This document shows, piece by piece, positions 26,206 through 34,479 of a stretch of 64,000 nt of DNA. The stretch's first letter is position 1, and each line of letters opens with the position of its first letter. The DNA is taken from contig NZ_RXMA01000004.1 in the NCBI RefSeq assembly GCF_003966125.1, forward strand, positions 124,001 through 188,000, in the 5' to 3' direction. This DNA comes from Azospirillum griseum. GTDB lineage: Bacteria; Pseudomonadota; Alphaproteobacteria; Azospirillales; Azospirillaceae. The position numbers and the translations under genes are program-made. Under the pieces are notes generated by a model, which saw only the letters and a program-made list of their open reading frames with translations, was not told the origin of the DNA and ran no database searches.

Positions 26206-27612
26206 ATGTCCCTCTTCGGTGCCCTCAACAGCGCAACCGCCGGTCTGCGCACCGTCCAGACCAACGTCAAGCTGGTTTCGGACAACATCGCCCGGGCCGA
26301 CGACGCCAACCGCACGCGCCACACCGCCCAACAGATGGTGGATGGCACCGGCCAGGTCGTCACCACCCAATACCGGCGCGAGGTGGACACCGCACTGCGT
26401 GGACAGGTCCAGGATCTGACGTCGCGCAACGGCGGGTCGGCGGTGCAATCGACCTACATGCAGCAGTTGGGCGACCTGCTGCGCACCACCAACGGCACCC
26501 CGCTCATCAACAGCTACGCCGACAAATTCCAAACGGCGTGGAGCACGCTGGCCGCCTCCCCCGAAAACGAAACGGCCCAATACCAGCTCGTCCAATCCGC
26601 CAACAACTTCGCGCGCGAAATCCAACGCGTGTCCGAAGGGGTGGAGCAGATGGACCGGGACATGAAAAAGGACATGGACAACTCCCTGTCCACGGTCAAC
26701 GGCCTGCTGAAGCAGATCAACCAGATCAACAACGACATCGTGTCGCTGAAAAGCCAGGGGGCCGCCGGAAACGAGGTCGCCGACAAGCGCGACGGGTTGA
26801 TCCGGGAGCTGAGCGCGTACATGAGCATCCGCACGGTGGACCGTCCGGATGGCCGCGTCGCCCTGTTCTCCCCGACCGGCCTGGCCCTGGTTGACGCCGA
26901 ACCGGCAAGTCTTTCCTTCGATGGCGGCAATATCAACCTACAGGTCGGCAACAATGTCACCTCGATCAACGGCCACCTGAACGACGGCAAGCTGGGTGCC
27001 CTGCTGAAGATGCGGCAGGATGGGTCGCAATCCGATCCGCCCAAGCCCGCCAGCAGCGACCCGACCGCCGAGGTCATCCGCAAGCTGCGGTCCCAGCTGG
27101 ATCAGTTCGCGTCCGCCTTCACCAGCGCGACCAAGGACGGGGAGCCGACCAGCTTCCGCGACGCCTACGACAACGCCACCGCCGCGTCGGGCGAACAGGC
27201 CAACCAGTTCTTCACCGGCACGGACCGCTTCACCATCGCGGTGAACGCTAAGCTGTTGGACGGAACGGCAAAAGTGAAGAAGCTGGCCATCGACGACGTG
27301 AACGACGCGATGAAGGCGACCGGGCGCAGCCTGACCGCCGACGGGCTGGCCCTGACCGACACGACCTATGCCGGGATGGCCAGCGCCATCACCGGCAACT
27401 GGATGGGCGCGGCCAAGGCGGTCAACGACAAGCAGGAGGGGGACAAATCGTCCCTCCAGCTTCTGACGGAGCGCTACCACTCCAACACCGGCGTGAACAT
27501 CGACGAGGAAATCGCCAATCTCCAGCAGCTTCAAACATCGTATCAGGCTTCGGCACGAGTCATGCAAGTGGCCAATGCAATGTTTGATGCGCTGGAGGCT
27601 GTGGTCAGATGA
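26206..27612 (+). CDS. flgK: Flagellar hook-associated protein FlgK (HAP1)
   Basis: Hook-filament junction protein, 468 residues. The N-terminal helix MSLFGALNSATAGLRTVQTN with SDNIARADDANRTRHT matches the FlgK/FlgL-rod consensus, and LLKQINQINNDIVSL plus ADKRDGLIRELS are the FlgK helical core. The C-terminal SSLQLLTERYHSNTGVNIDEE and LQTSYQASARVMQVAN close the bundle. It lacks the extra repeats of its neighbours. It lies 109 bases after flgE with a small GC hairpin in the gap (26152-26170), and overlaps flgL by four bases. Confidence 0.92.
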   Translation: MSLFGALNSATAGLRTVQTNVKLVSDNIARADDANRTRHTAQQMVDGTGQVVTTQYRREVDTALRGQVQDLTSRNGGSAVQSTYMQQLGDLLRTTNGTPLINSYADKFQTAWSTLAASPENETAQYQLVQSANNFAREIQRVSEGVEQMDRDMKKDMDNSLSTVNGLLKQINQINNDIVSLKSQGAAGNEVADKRDGLIRELSAYMSIRTVDRPDGRVALFSPTGLALVDAEPASLSFDGGNINLQVGNNVTSINGHLNDGKLGALLKMRQDGSQSDPPKPASSDPTAEVIRKLRSQLDQFASAFTSATKDGEPTSFRDAYDNATAASGEQANQFFTGTDRFTIAVNAKLLDGTAKVKKLAIDDVNDAMKATGRSLTADGLALTDTTYAGMASAITGNWMGAAKAVNDKQEGDKSSLQLLTERYHSNTGVNIDEEIANLQQLQTSYQASARVMQVANAMFDALEAVVR

Positions 27613-29657
27613 GCTCGATAACGCAAGTAAGCAGCTACTCGCAGTATCTGAGTCTGGTCCGGAATCTGTCCAACGGCCAGAACAACGTGGATACGCTGTC
27701 GCAACAACTCACCACGGGCAAGAAGTCAACCGACCTCAACGCCTATGGCACCGACACGCAAAAGCTTCTGGACCTGCGCTCCGAAATGGCGCGGCGGGAC
27801 AATTACATCCAGAACATCAACACCGCTGCCCCGCGTGTGCAGGCCACCGACAAGGTGCTGACCGCGCTGGAGAAGATGGCGTCGGACTGGCAGTCCAGCA
27901 ACCTGATGCCCTTCCAGCCGGGTCCGGCCAGCATCACCTCGGCCTACAACGCCAACGCCGACGCCATGAAGGTCAGCGTCGACACCGCCAACTCGAAGTT
28001 GACCATTGGCGCGCGCTACACCGTGACGGCGATCCCCTCGCAGACCGGCAACAACGGCAGCTTCGACGTCACCGTCACCGACGGGTTGGGCGGCAAGACC
28101 ACCCGCACGCTGAATCTGAAGACCACCCCGCCCAGCGACGGCAAGGGGTACAACTTCACCATGTCCGGCGGGCCGGGCGACGGCACGGTGCTGAATCTGA
28201 ATTTCGACAAGCTGTCGGCGGCGTCCAACAGCAGCTTCACCGTGTCCTTTCCGCAGGCCGACCAGATGAAGGACCGGGCCGAGGGGGCCATGCGCGATAT
28301 TCAGGAATACATGAACCAGCGCTTTGGCGACCGGTTCCTGTTTTCCGGCTCGCGCTATTCCCAGGAACCCGTCACCAACCTGATGGCGACCAAGCAGACC
28401 AGCAAGGTGACGTTCAACGGGGCCGTGACCAACACCGGCGACTATTACGAGGTGACGGTCAACGGCAAAACCTTCGGCTACCAGATCCAGTCGACCGATG
28501 CGAAAACCCTGACCTTCATCGCCCAGACGCTGAACACCCAGATCAACGCCGCCAGCCCGGCCCTGCCGATGACGGTGTCGACGGCCAACGGCATCATCAC
28601 GCTGGTGGGCAACGATCCGGGGCAGACCTTCACCGTCTCGACCCGCGTGCAAAACGCGGCCACGGTCGAGAACTCGTCCGACACGGTGCAAACGACGCAG
28701 ACCCCCACCGCCACCCTGCCGCAGATCCAGCGCTTCACCCTGAACGGGGCGAATGTGGACATCGGCGACACGTTCGAAATGGAAATCGCGGTCGGTGATC
28801 CCGACGATCCGTACAATCAGAAATACTACGCCCAATACCCGAACGAACCGAAGGATTTGCCCGCCTACCAGAGCTACAAGATCAGCTACACGGTGACGGA
28901 CACGGATTTCGCGGCGGGAACCACGACGGTCAGCGCCGTGGCCGACAAGCTGCGCCAGCAGTTCGCCGCCGCGAAGCCCCAGCCACCCGTGACCATCGAC
29001 GCCGTGGGCAGCGGTGCGGGCATCGGGCTGACCAGTACGGCCAATCTCGACCCCAACCACCCCAACCGGACGCAGCTGTTCTCCACCTCGGTCAAGGTGA
29101 CGAACGGGTCGCTGGACAACACGGTCAGTGTTGCCACACTGCCGCCGGAAGCCGACGCCATCACCGATGTGCCGTACGTCGATCCACCGGACTTGCCCTT
29201 CTACGACTCCGAATATCTGACCAAGGGCAAGAACGCCGACGCCTACCGCAAATCCCAGGTCAGCATCGACGATGGTCTGAACCTCAGCTATGGCGTCAGC
29301 GCTGACGAAAAGGGGTTCCAGACCCTGGTCCAGGCGTTCCGCATGGCGCGTGTTGCGGCCACCCATCCCGGCAAATACGACGAGTACATCTCCAAGTCCC
29401 GTGAGCTGATGTCGCAGGCGAACGATCAGTTGCGCTCGATTCATTCAAAGGTCGCGTCGGACATGGCGACGTTGGAGGGCACCAAAACCACCCACACCGA
29501 CGCCAACGCCACCCTGACCGAACGTGTGGCCAAGATCGAAGGCATCGACCAGACCGAAGTCGCCGCCCGGCTCAGCACATCAATGAACACGCTGCAAGCG
29601 GCCTACACCGTGGCAGGACAAACCAAACGTCTGTCGCTGCTGAACTATCTCTCCTGA
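27609..29657 (+). CDS. flgL: Flagellar hook-associated protein FlgL (HAP3), enlarged by repeats
   Basis: Second junction protein, flagellin-related. The N-terminal coiled segment has SQQLTTGKKSTDLNAYGTD and the C-terminal one has LSTSMNTLQAAYTVAGQT, as in FlgL. At 682 residues it is about twice the usual size. Two inserted beta-rich repeats open at about residues 275 (GDYYEVTVNGKTFGYQI) and 383 (DIGDTFEMEIAVGD) and match those in FlgE. A flagellin was considered, but the flgK overlap and family order favour FlgL. It converges on the PP2C gene. Confidence 0.9.
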   Translation: MSSITQVSSYSQYLSLVRNLSNGQNNVDTLSQQLTTGKKSTDLNAYGTDTQKLLDLRSEMARRDNYIQNINTAAPRVQATDKVLTALEKMASDWQSSNLMPFQPGPASITSAYNANADAMKVSVDTANSKLTIGARYTVTAIPSQTGNNGSFDVTVTDGLGGKTTRTLNLKTTPPSDGKGYNFTMSGGPGDGTVLNLNFDKLSAASNSSFTVSFPQADQMKDRAEGAMRDIQEYMNQRFGDRFLFSGSRYSQEPVTNLMATKQTSKVTFNGAVTNTGDYYEVTVNGKTFGYQIQSTDAKTLTFIAQTLNTQINAASPALPMTVSTANGIITLVGNDPGQTFTVSTRVQNAATVENSSDTVQTTQTPTATLPQIQRFTLNGANVDIGDTFEMEIAVGDPDDPYNQKYYAQYPNEPKDLPAYQSYKISYTVTDTDFAAGTTTVSAVADKLRQQFAAAKPQPPVTIDAVGSGAGIGLTSTANLDPNHPNRTQLFSTSVKVTNGSLDNTVSVATLPPEADAITDVPYVDPPDLPFYDSEYLTKGKNADAYRKSQVSIDDGLNLSYGVSADEKGFQTLVQAFRMARVAATHPGKYDEYISKSRELMSQANDQLRSIHSKVASDMATLEGTKTTHTDANATLTERVAKIEGIDQTEVAARLSTSMNTLQAAYTVAGQTKRLSLLNYLS

Positions 29658-29675
29658 TGGGGTCTCCCCGTCAGG
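29653..29675. terminator. Hairpin spanning both stop codons of flgL and the phosphatase gene
   Basis: CCTGATGGGG-TCT-CCCCGTCAGG forms a 10-bp stem with one G-T pair. It contains the flgL stop and abuts the convergent phosphatase stop. Only a short T-poor tail follows, so it may be a weak bidirectional terminator. Confidence 0.4.
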
Positions 29676-30486
29676 GTTGTTGGGCAAACCGCGCGACGAC
29701 GACGGTGATGTTGTCGTGCCCACCGGCGGCGTTGGCCGCATCGACCAGGGCGGCGCAGGTCTCCGCCGGGTCTGTGGGTTGTTGCAGGATCCGGGCGATC
29801 ATGCCATCCGGGACCATGCCATTCAGGCCATCGGAGCAAAGCAGAAGCACGTCATCGGGCAGCAGGGGGTGAACGACGACGTCCGGCTCCAAATCCTCCC
29901 CCGTGCCCAGCGCGCGCAGGATGATGTTGCGCTGCGGTGCCGTTCCGCGACCACCATTGTCGAGCCACGCCTGATAGAGGCTGTGATCCCGGGTCAACGC
30001 CTTCAACTCGCCATCCCGCAAGCGGTAGAGGCGGCTGTCGCCCGCGTGAAACACGACCATCTGCGGCAGGCCGGGAATCCGCCACACACCGACGGCGGTG
30101 GTTCCCATGCCCCGGCCATCGGCAAAACCGCGTTGACGGTTCAAGCCATGAATCCGTTGGTTGGCCAATTGGACGGCCGACCGCGCCACCACCACAGCGC
30201 TGCGCAAGGCCGGGTTGTGATCGGCGGGATTGGGCAAAGTCCTTTCGGAATCGGGCGGCGGCGGCGGCACCGCGTCGGGGGGAGGGGTAAAATCCTCCAA
30301 AAAGCGACCGATCACCTCGACCGCCGTCCGGCTGGCGATGTCGCCGCCCGCATGCCCCCCCATTCCGTCGCACACAACGGCAAAATCACCGGACGCGCCG
30401 ATGCAAAAACTGTCTTCGTTCCGGGCGCGGGCGCGTCCGACATCGGTTTTTCCGGCGGCGATCAGGGAATAAGCGTCGCTGGGCAT
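29671..30486 (-). CDS. PP2C-type serine/threonine protein phosphatase
   Basis: A soluble metal-dependent phosphatase of about 271 residues, with no membrane segment. PP2C motifs in order: ARNEDSFCIG, VVCDGMGGHAGGDIAS (metal-binding Asp), VFHAGDSRLYRLRDG, LLLCSDGLNGMVPD and the terminal GGHDNITVVV. It is of the bacterial Stp/PppA kind. No Hanks kinase is in the window, so its substrate is unknown. Its place between hook genes and small flagellar proteins suggests, but does not show, control of flagellar or secretion functions. The ATG at 30486 begins just before the conserved region; an upstream ATG would add 18 residues. Confidence 0.9.
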   Translation of the reverse strand: MPSDAYSLIAAGKTDVGRARARNEDSFCIGASGDFAVVCDGMGGHAGGDIASRTAVEVIGRFLEDFTPPPDAVPPPPPDSERTLPNPADHNPALRSAVVVARSAVQLANQRIHGLNRQRGFADGRGMGTTAVGVWRIPGLPQMVVFHAGDSRLYRLRDGELKALTRDHSLYQAWLDNGGRGTAPQRNIILRALGTGEDLEPDVVVHPLLPDDVLLLCSDGLNGMVPDGMIARILQQPTDPAETCAALVDAANAAGGHDNITVVVARFAQQP

Positions 30487-30622
30487 CGGCAAAAAAGAAG
30501 CTCCGGTACATCGCGCGAAGACGACCGCAGCCGTGCACACCGCCCGTTCACTGGCAACGTGTGGCCGCTTTGCCGATCATGGCGCATGGGTTGAAAAAGA
30601 TACAGAGGCCTTTTTCGGCCAC

Positions 30623-30826
30623 TCAGACGCTGATGTTGAGGTTTTGCCCACGCGTCGGCGTCACAGACCCACCGCCGGATGATCCGGCTTGCAACAGGGT
30701 CGTTGCAGCGGCGGCTTGCTGCTGGTTGTCTTGATTGAGGGTCTTCAGCCCAAAATCAAACTGGCTTTGCGCCTGACGAAGACTGATCGCCGCTCCTGCG
30801 GTGGAAGACGTCACATCGAACGCCAT
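30623..30826 (-). CDS. YjfB-like putative motility protein
   Basis: A 67-residue protein that opens AFDVTSSTAGAAISLRQAQ and closes RGQNLNISV. A Gln-rich helix (LNQDNQQQAAAATTLLQ) joins the two. This is the layout of the YjfB motility family: start motif, helix, LLQ, and a C-terminal G-x-N-[LI]-[DN]-[IV] tail. Function is unknown. The AAAAGGGG site lies 12 bases before this ATG and directly abuts an earlier one at 30838, which decides for 30826. It follows the FlaG-like gene by 34 bases. Confidence 0.65.
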   Translation of the reverse strand: MAFDVTSSTAGAAISLRQAQSQFDFGLKTLNQDNQQQAAAATTLLQAGSSGGGSVTPTRGQNLNISV

Positions 30827-30860
30827 GATGGCCGCCATCCCCTTTTGGCATGATCTTCGT

Positions 30861-31391
30861 TCAGATCACCACATTGACCCGCGCCACGTTCGACCCAGCG
30901 GATGCGGGGTGTGTGGACACCGTGGTGAAGTGTGCCACATGGGCACCACCAGTGGAAGAGCCTGAAGCGCCTCCACCACCGGACGACCGGGGCGAAGCCC
31001 CCGGCTGCTCTTCGGTTCTGCCGACGGCGGCACCGCGCCCGCCCTGTTCGGTTCTGTTCGCATCCAAACCGATCGCTGTCGCGCGCTCCGCATCCTTTTC
31101 CTGCTGGCGCGCCTCTTTGTACTGCTTCAGCGCGGATTCCGTCGGGATTTGGGAGACGGTTTTGCCGTTTGCCGGATCGCGGTACTGCATGACCAGACGG
31201 GACGCGTCGGCGTCGTATGCGAAAGCAACCGTCGGGAAGCGGTTCACAAGCGGATCGGCCTGATCCTGTTGGGACAAAACCGGGGCCTCGGCCCCTTTCT
31301 CAGCGGCGTCACCGCTGCGGGCCGTCATGAAGGAAAACGACCGTGGGGCCGTTGATGTGGCGGATGCCACGTTCATGACGCGTTGATCCAT
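30861..31391 (-). CDS. FlaG-like flagellar protein
   Basis: A 176-residue protein. Its central segment RLVMQYRDPANGKTVSQIP followed by TESALKQYKEA matches the FlaG pattern of a strand pair, then [IV]-x-Q-I-P and a helix. FlaG influences filament length in other bacteria. The C-terminal 60 residues are Gly/Ser/Ala-rich and low-complexity, ending VARVNVVI. A sigma-70-like promoter lies directly upstream. An in-frame ATG at 31376 is an alternative start. Position next to flgEKL supports the assignment. Confidence 0.62.
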   Translation of the reverse strand: MDQRVMNVASATSTAPRSFSFMTARSGDAAEKGAEAPVLSQQDQADPLVNRFPTVAFAYDADASRLVMQYRDPANGKTVSQIPTESALKQYKEARQQEKDAERATAIGLDANRTEQGGRGAAVGRTEEQPGASPRSSGGGGASGSSTGGAHVAHFTTVSTHPASAGSNVARVNVVI

Positions 31392-31411
31392 CCCAGAAAA
31401 ACCTAAGGGTC

Positions 31412-31440
31412 AATATACATAGAATGCAATGCAAAGTAAA
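31412..31440 (-). promoter_or_regulatory. Sigma-70-type promoter of the FlaG-like/YjfB-like pair
   Basis: On the minus strand TTTACT (31440-31435), a 17-base spacer and TATATT (31417-31412) give four and five matches to the -35/-10 consensus. The start site would fall near 31405, leaving a leader of about 14 bases. The stretch is strikingly AT-rich for this genome. Confidence 0.6.
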
Positions 31441-31582
31441 GGCTTTGTTCACACTTATTCAGGATTGCACCCGAAACCCAACCACCCGCAATGGGTGGAG
31501 ACGGTTGTTTTTCCATTGAAACAACAGGGATTCTTTCGGAAAGGCTTGCGTGGGCGAGGTGTCCCGCTTAACGCTATCCATC

Positions 31583-33118
31583 ATGGCGACCATCACCGAA
31601 GCTTTGACCATCGCGCTTGATCTGCACCTTGCCGGGAAACTGGGGGAAGCGCAGGATCTCTACAGCCGCATCCTGGATGTGGACCCGGAACAGCCGGACG
31701 CGCTTCATTTTTTGGGCGTTCTGGCCGGTCAGATCGGCCAGCCGGAGGTTGGTCAACCGCTCATCGCGCGCGCCTTGGGGGTGCGTCCGGACGCGGCGGA
31801 CATCCACGCCAACCATGCGAATCTGTTGCGGATGCTGAAGCGTCCGCAAGCGGCCATGACCGCCTACCGCCACGCCATTGCCCTGCGTCCCGATTTTGCC
31901 GAGGCCTGGGTGGATTTCGCCACCGTGTGCCGCGAAAACGGAAACGCCGATGGCGCGATCACGGCCTTGAACCGGGCGACTCGGTCCAACACCGGGTTGG
32001 CCGTGGCGCAGGAACGGTTGCTGTTGCAGCTGCACGAACGCGGCCGCCTTCGGCTTGAATCCGGAAACGCGTTGGCGGCGCTGCCGGACCTGTTTCGGGC
32101 GTCGGAACTGGCCCCCTTCAACGCCGATCTTGCCTTTCTGCTGGGCAACGCGCTGTACGCCACCGGTCTGCGCCGCGATTCGGTGAGCGCCTATCGTTTG
32201 GCCATCGCCCTGGTTCCGGATTTTCACTCTGCCGCGTTCAATCTTGGCATCGCGCTGGGAAAGATTGATCTTCTGGAACGCGCCGCGTCGGCCTTGCGAA
32301 TGGCTGCCCGCATTGACCCGACGCATTTGGACGCGTTGGACAAGCTCACCATCACACTTTGTGCTCTGAACCAGGAGGATGAGGCCAACGTCTGGGCCGA
32401 AGCGCTGTTGGACCTGAAGAATCGGCTGGCTCTGGCCGACGCCCCCAAGAAGATCGCCCTGCCCGCGCAGCCGCAGGATCCGGAACGCCGCAACCGACAG
32501 GTGATTGCCTTCAGCCTGTGGGGAACCGATGAGCTTTACACCAAAGGCGCGGTTGCCAACGCCCATCTGACCCGCAGTCTGTTTCCTGGCTGGGAGTGCC
32601 GGATTTATCATGACAATTCGGTGCCGGTGCCGGTGCTGGATGAGTTGACCGCCGCCGGGGCTGATCTGGTGACCATGCCCCCGGACAGCGGCCCGACCAT
32701 GGGACCCTATTGGCGATTTTTTGCCGCCAACGATCCGACCGTGACCCTCTTCCTGTGCCGGGATTGCGATTCGCGGTTGTCGGCAAAGGAGGTTCTGGCG
32801 GTGGAGGCCTGGATCCGATCCGGGTACCCGTTTCACATCATGCGGGATCATGTTCTGCACACGGAACTGATCATGGCGGGGATGTGGGGTGGCCGTGCCG
32901 GGCTGTTGCCCGACCTGTCGGCCTTGGCGGAGCGCTTTGCCCGCAGCACAGCGGACCGCTGGCAGGATCAACGTTTCTTGCGGCGCTGGGTCTGGCCGCT
33001 GATTCGCAATCACGCGCTGATCCACGACCGCACGCATCACCGCCACGGGATCGCCTTTCCCGATGGACCAAACGGCCCCCTGCCGGACCGGATCGGTTCC
33101 CGCATCGCCCCACCCTGA
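31583..33118 (+). CDS. TPR protein with C-terminal DxD-type glycosyltransferase-like domain
   Basis: A 511-residue fusion. TPR units fill about residues 1-290, opening with ITEALTIALDLHLAGKLGEA and QPDALHFLGVLAGQIGQP, close to the starts at 19.6, 34.5 and 38.0 kb. The C-terminal 200 residues read VIAFSLWGTDELYTKGAV, ECRIYHDNSVPVPVLDEL and TLFLCRDCDSRLSAKE. RDCDSR provides a DxD metal/nucleotide-sugar motif as in GT-A enzymes, and MRDHVLHTELIMAGMWGGR follows. The exact CAZy family was not recognised. It converges on the TPR-methyltransferase with four bases between stops. Confidence 0.75.
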   Translation: MATITEALTIALDLHLAGKLGEAQDLYSRILDVDPEQPDALHFLGVLAGQIGQPEVGQPLIARALGVRPDAADIHANHANLLRMLKRPQAAMTAYRHAIALRPDFAEAWVDFATVCRENGNADGAITALNRATRSNTGLAVAQERLLLQLHERGRLRLESGNALAALPDLFRASELAPFNADLAFLLGNALYATGLRRDSVSAYRLAIALVPDFHSAAFNLGIALGKIDLLERAASALRMAARIDPTHLDALDKLTITLCALNQEDEANVWAEALLDLKNRLALADAPKKIALPAQPQDPERRNRQVIAFSLWGTDELYTKGAVANAHLTRSLFPGWECRIYHDNSVPVPVLDELTAAGADLVTMPPDSGPTMGPYWRFFAANDPTVTLFLCRDCDSRLSAKEVLAVEAWIRSGYPFHIMRDHVLHTELIMAGMWGGRAGLLPDLSALAERFARSTADRWQDQRFLRRWVWPLIRNHALIHDRTHHRHGIAFPDGPNGPLPDRIGSRIAPP

Positions 33119-33122
33119 TCGG

Positions 33123-34370
33123 TCAGGGCCTGGACGCGACCGCAATCACCCCCATCACCGGTTGACCGCTTTCCAACCGCAAACCGTCAACACGAAGGTC
33201 AAGCAGGGCAAATCCAACCTCGACCAACGCAGCGCGCAGATAGGACTCGCGATGGGCGTAGCGTCCATGGGTTCCAACGCGGTACGTCATGGCCGCGTCG
33301 TCGTCCTCCAGCCGCTCGACGGACAGAACCAACCGTCCCGATGGGCGAAGGGCCGCGAAGGCCGCCGCGAAGGCAGTGGCCAGATCCCCGAAGTAACAGA
33401 ACACGTCCGCCGCGACGATCAGGTCATAGCGGTTGGGATTGGCCGCGAGGTGGGCCACCAACTCGCCCTCCTCCAAATGGTCATACAGCCCCCGCGCCCG
33501 GGCGCGCTCCAGCATGCCGCCTGACAGATCCACACCGGCAAGGCCGCGCGCGAAGGGTCGCAAGGCCGCCGCGCACAGGCCGGTTCCGCAACCGGCGTCC
33601 AGGATCTCCAACCCGGCAACCGGGGGTGGGCCGCTGGCGGCCACCGCTTCGGCCAGCAGGGCGGGCGCACGGTAGCCAAGCTCGTCCAGGCGGTTGTCGA
33701 ACTCGGCGGCGAACAGATCGAAGGTCTGGCGGACATAGGCGTCCGGCGCGCGCGCTTCCATCGAATCGCCGACGATGGCCGATCCGATGTGGCGCGCCAT
33801 CGGATTGTCGGGATGGTCAGACCGCCAATCGCGGGCCAGCCGGGCCGCCACCGGCGCGTCGCCCCGCTCGTGCAGCAGATACAGGGCGCTGGCGAAATTG
33901 TCGTGTCCATCGGCCCAATCGGGACGAATCGCCACCGCCCGGCGGTAGCCGAACGCGGCGTCGCGCAACCGGTCCTGATCCCGCCATAGATTGGCCTGGT
34001 TGTTCCAGGCTTCCGCATAGCCGGGATCGAGCGCCAGAGCCACGCGATAGCCGACCGCCGCCTCGGTCAATCCCCCCATCTGCCGCCAAACCGCCGCCAG
34101 ATTGTAAAAGATCAGCGCCGCCTCCAACCCGGACCGCAGGGCCGCCCTGTACGCCGCCGCCGCCGCCGCCAAACCGCTGCGCGCGCGCAGAAGGTTGCCG
34201 AGGTTGTTGTGCGCGCTCGCCAGCGCCGGATCGACGGCCAGGGATGTTCGATACAGCGCCTCCGCCTCCGCCAGCCGTCCGGCCGAGGCCAAACGGTCGG
34301 CCTGGCGACACAGGCGCACGGCAACCGGTTCGATGGCGTTTCGGCGCATGGCCAGACGGGATGCGGCCAT
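33123..34370 (-). CDS. TPR protein with C-terminal SAM-dependent methyltransferase domain
   Basis: A 415-residue fusion. TPR units cover about residues 15-190 (ASAHNNLGNLLRARSGLAAA, YAEAWNNQANLWRDQDRLR). A class I methyltransferase follows: LEILDAGCGTGLCAAAL is the SAM loop, GVDLSGGMLERAR the acidic motif and YDLIVAADVFCYFGDL motif II. The same TPR-methyltransferase layout is widespread in Rhodospirillales. The substrate is unknown; a sugar or protein in the local glycan pathway is plausible. ATG 34370 is preferred, ATG 34349 is alternative. It is divergent from the giant TPR gene. Confidence 0.83.
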   Translation of the reverse strand: MAASRLAMRRNAIEPVAVRLCRQADRLASAGRLAEAEALYRTSLAVDPALASAHNNLGNLLRARSGLAAAAAAYRAALRSGLEAALIFYNLAAVWRQMGGLTEAAVGYRVALALDPGYAEAWNNQANLWRDQDRLRDAAFGYRRAVAIRPDWADGHDNFASALYLLHERGDAPVAARLARDWRSDHPDNPMARHIGSAIVGDSMEARAPDAYVRQTFDLFAAEFDNRLDELGYRAPALLAEAVAASGPPPVAGLEILDAGCGTGLCAAALRPFARGLAGVDLSGGMLERARARGLYDHLEEGELVAHLAANPNRYDLIVAADVFCYFGDLATAFAAAFAALRPSGRLVLSVERLEDDDAAMTYRVGTHGRYAHRESYLRAALVEVGFALLDLRVDGLRLESGQPVMGVIAVASRP

Positions 34371-34479
34371 GGTGGTGTCTCCTGCAAACGGCAAAACAAA
34401 TTCAATGGCATATTTACCGTGAACACCCGATGATGGCACTCCCTTTGGCGTCATGGGGCCGGAACGGGCAGAGCGGGGC

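Noticed and set aside
23361-26429. Thousand-codon minus-strand frame opposite flgE
   Set aside because: Composition is Arg/Gly/Val/His repeats mirroring Thr/Ala-rich hook repeats on the other strand; flgE has both terminal signatures.
27609-29657. Flagellin gene
   Set aside because: Flagellin-like ends are shared with FlgL; coupling to flgK by ATGA and gene order favour FlgL.
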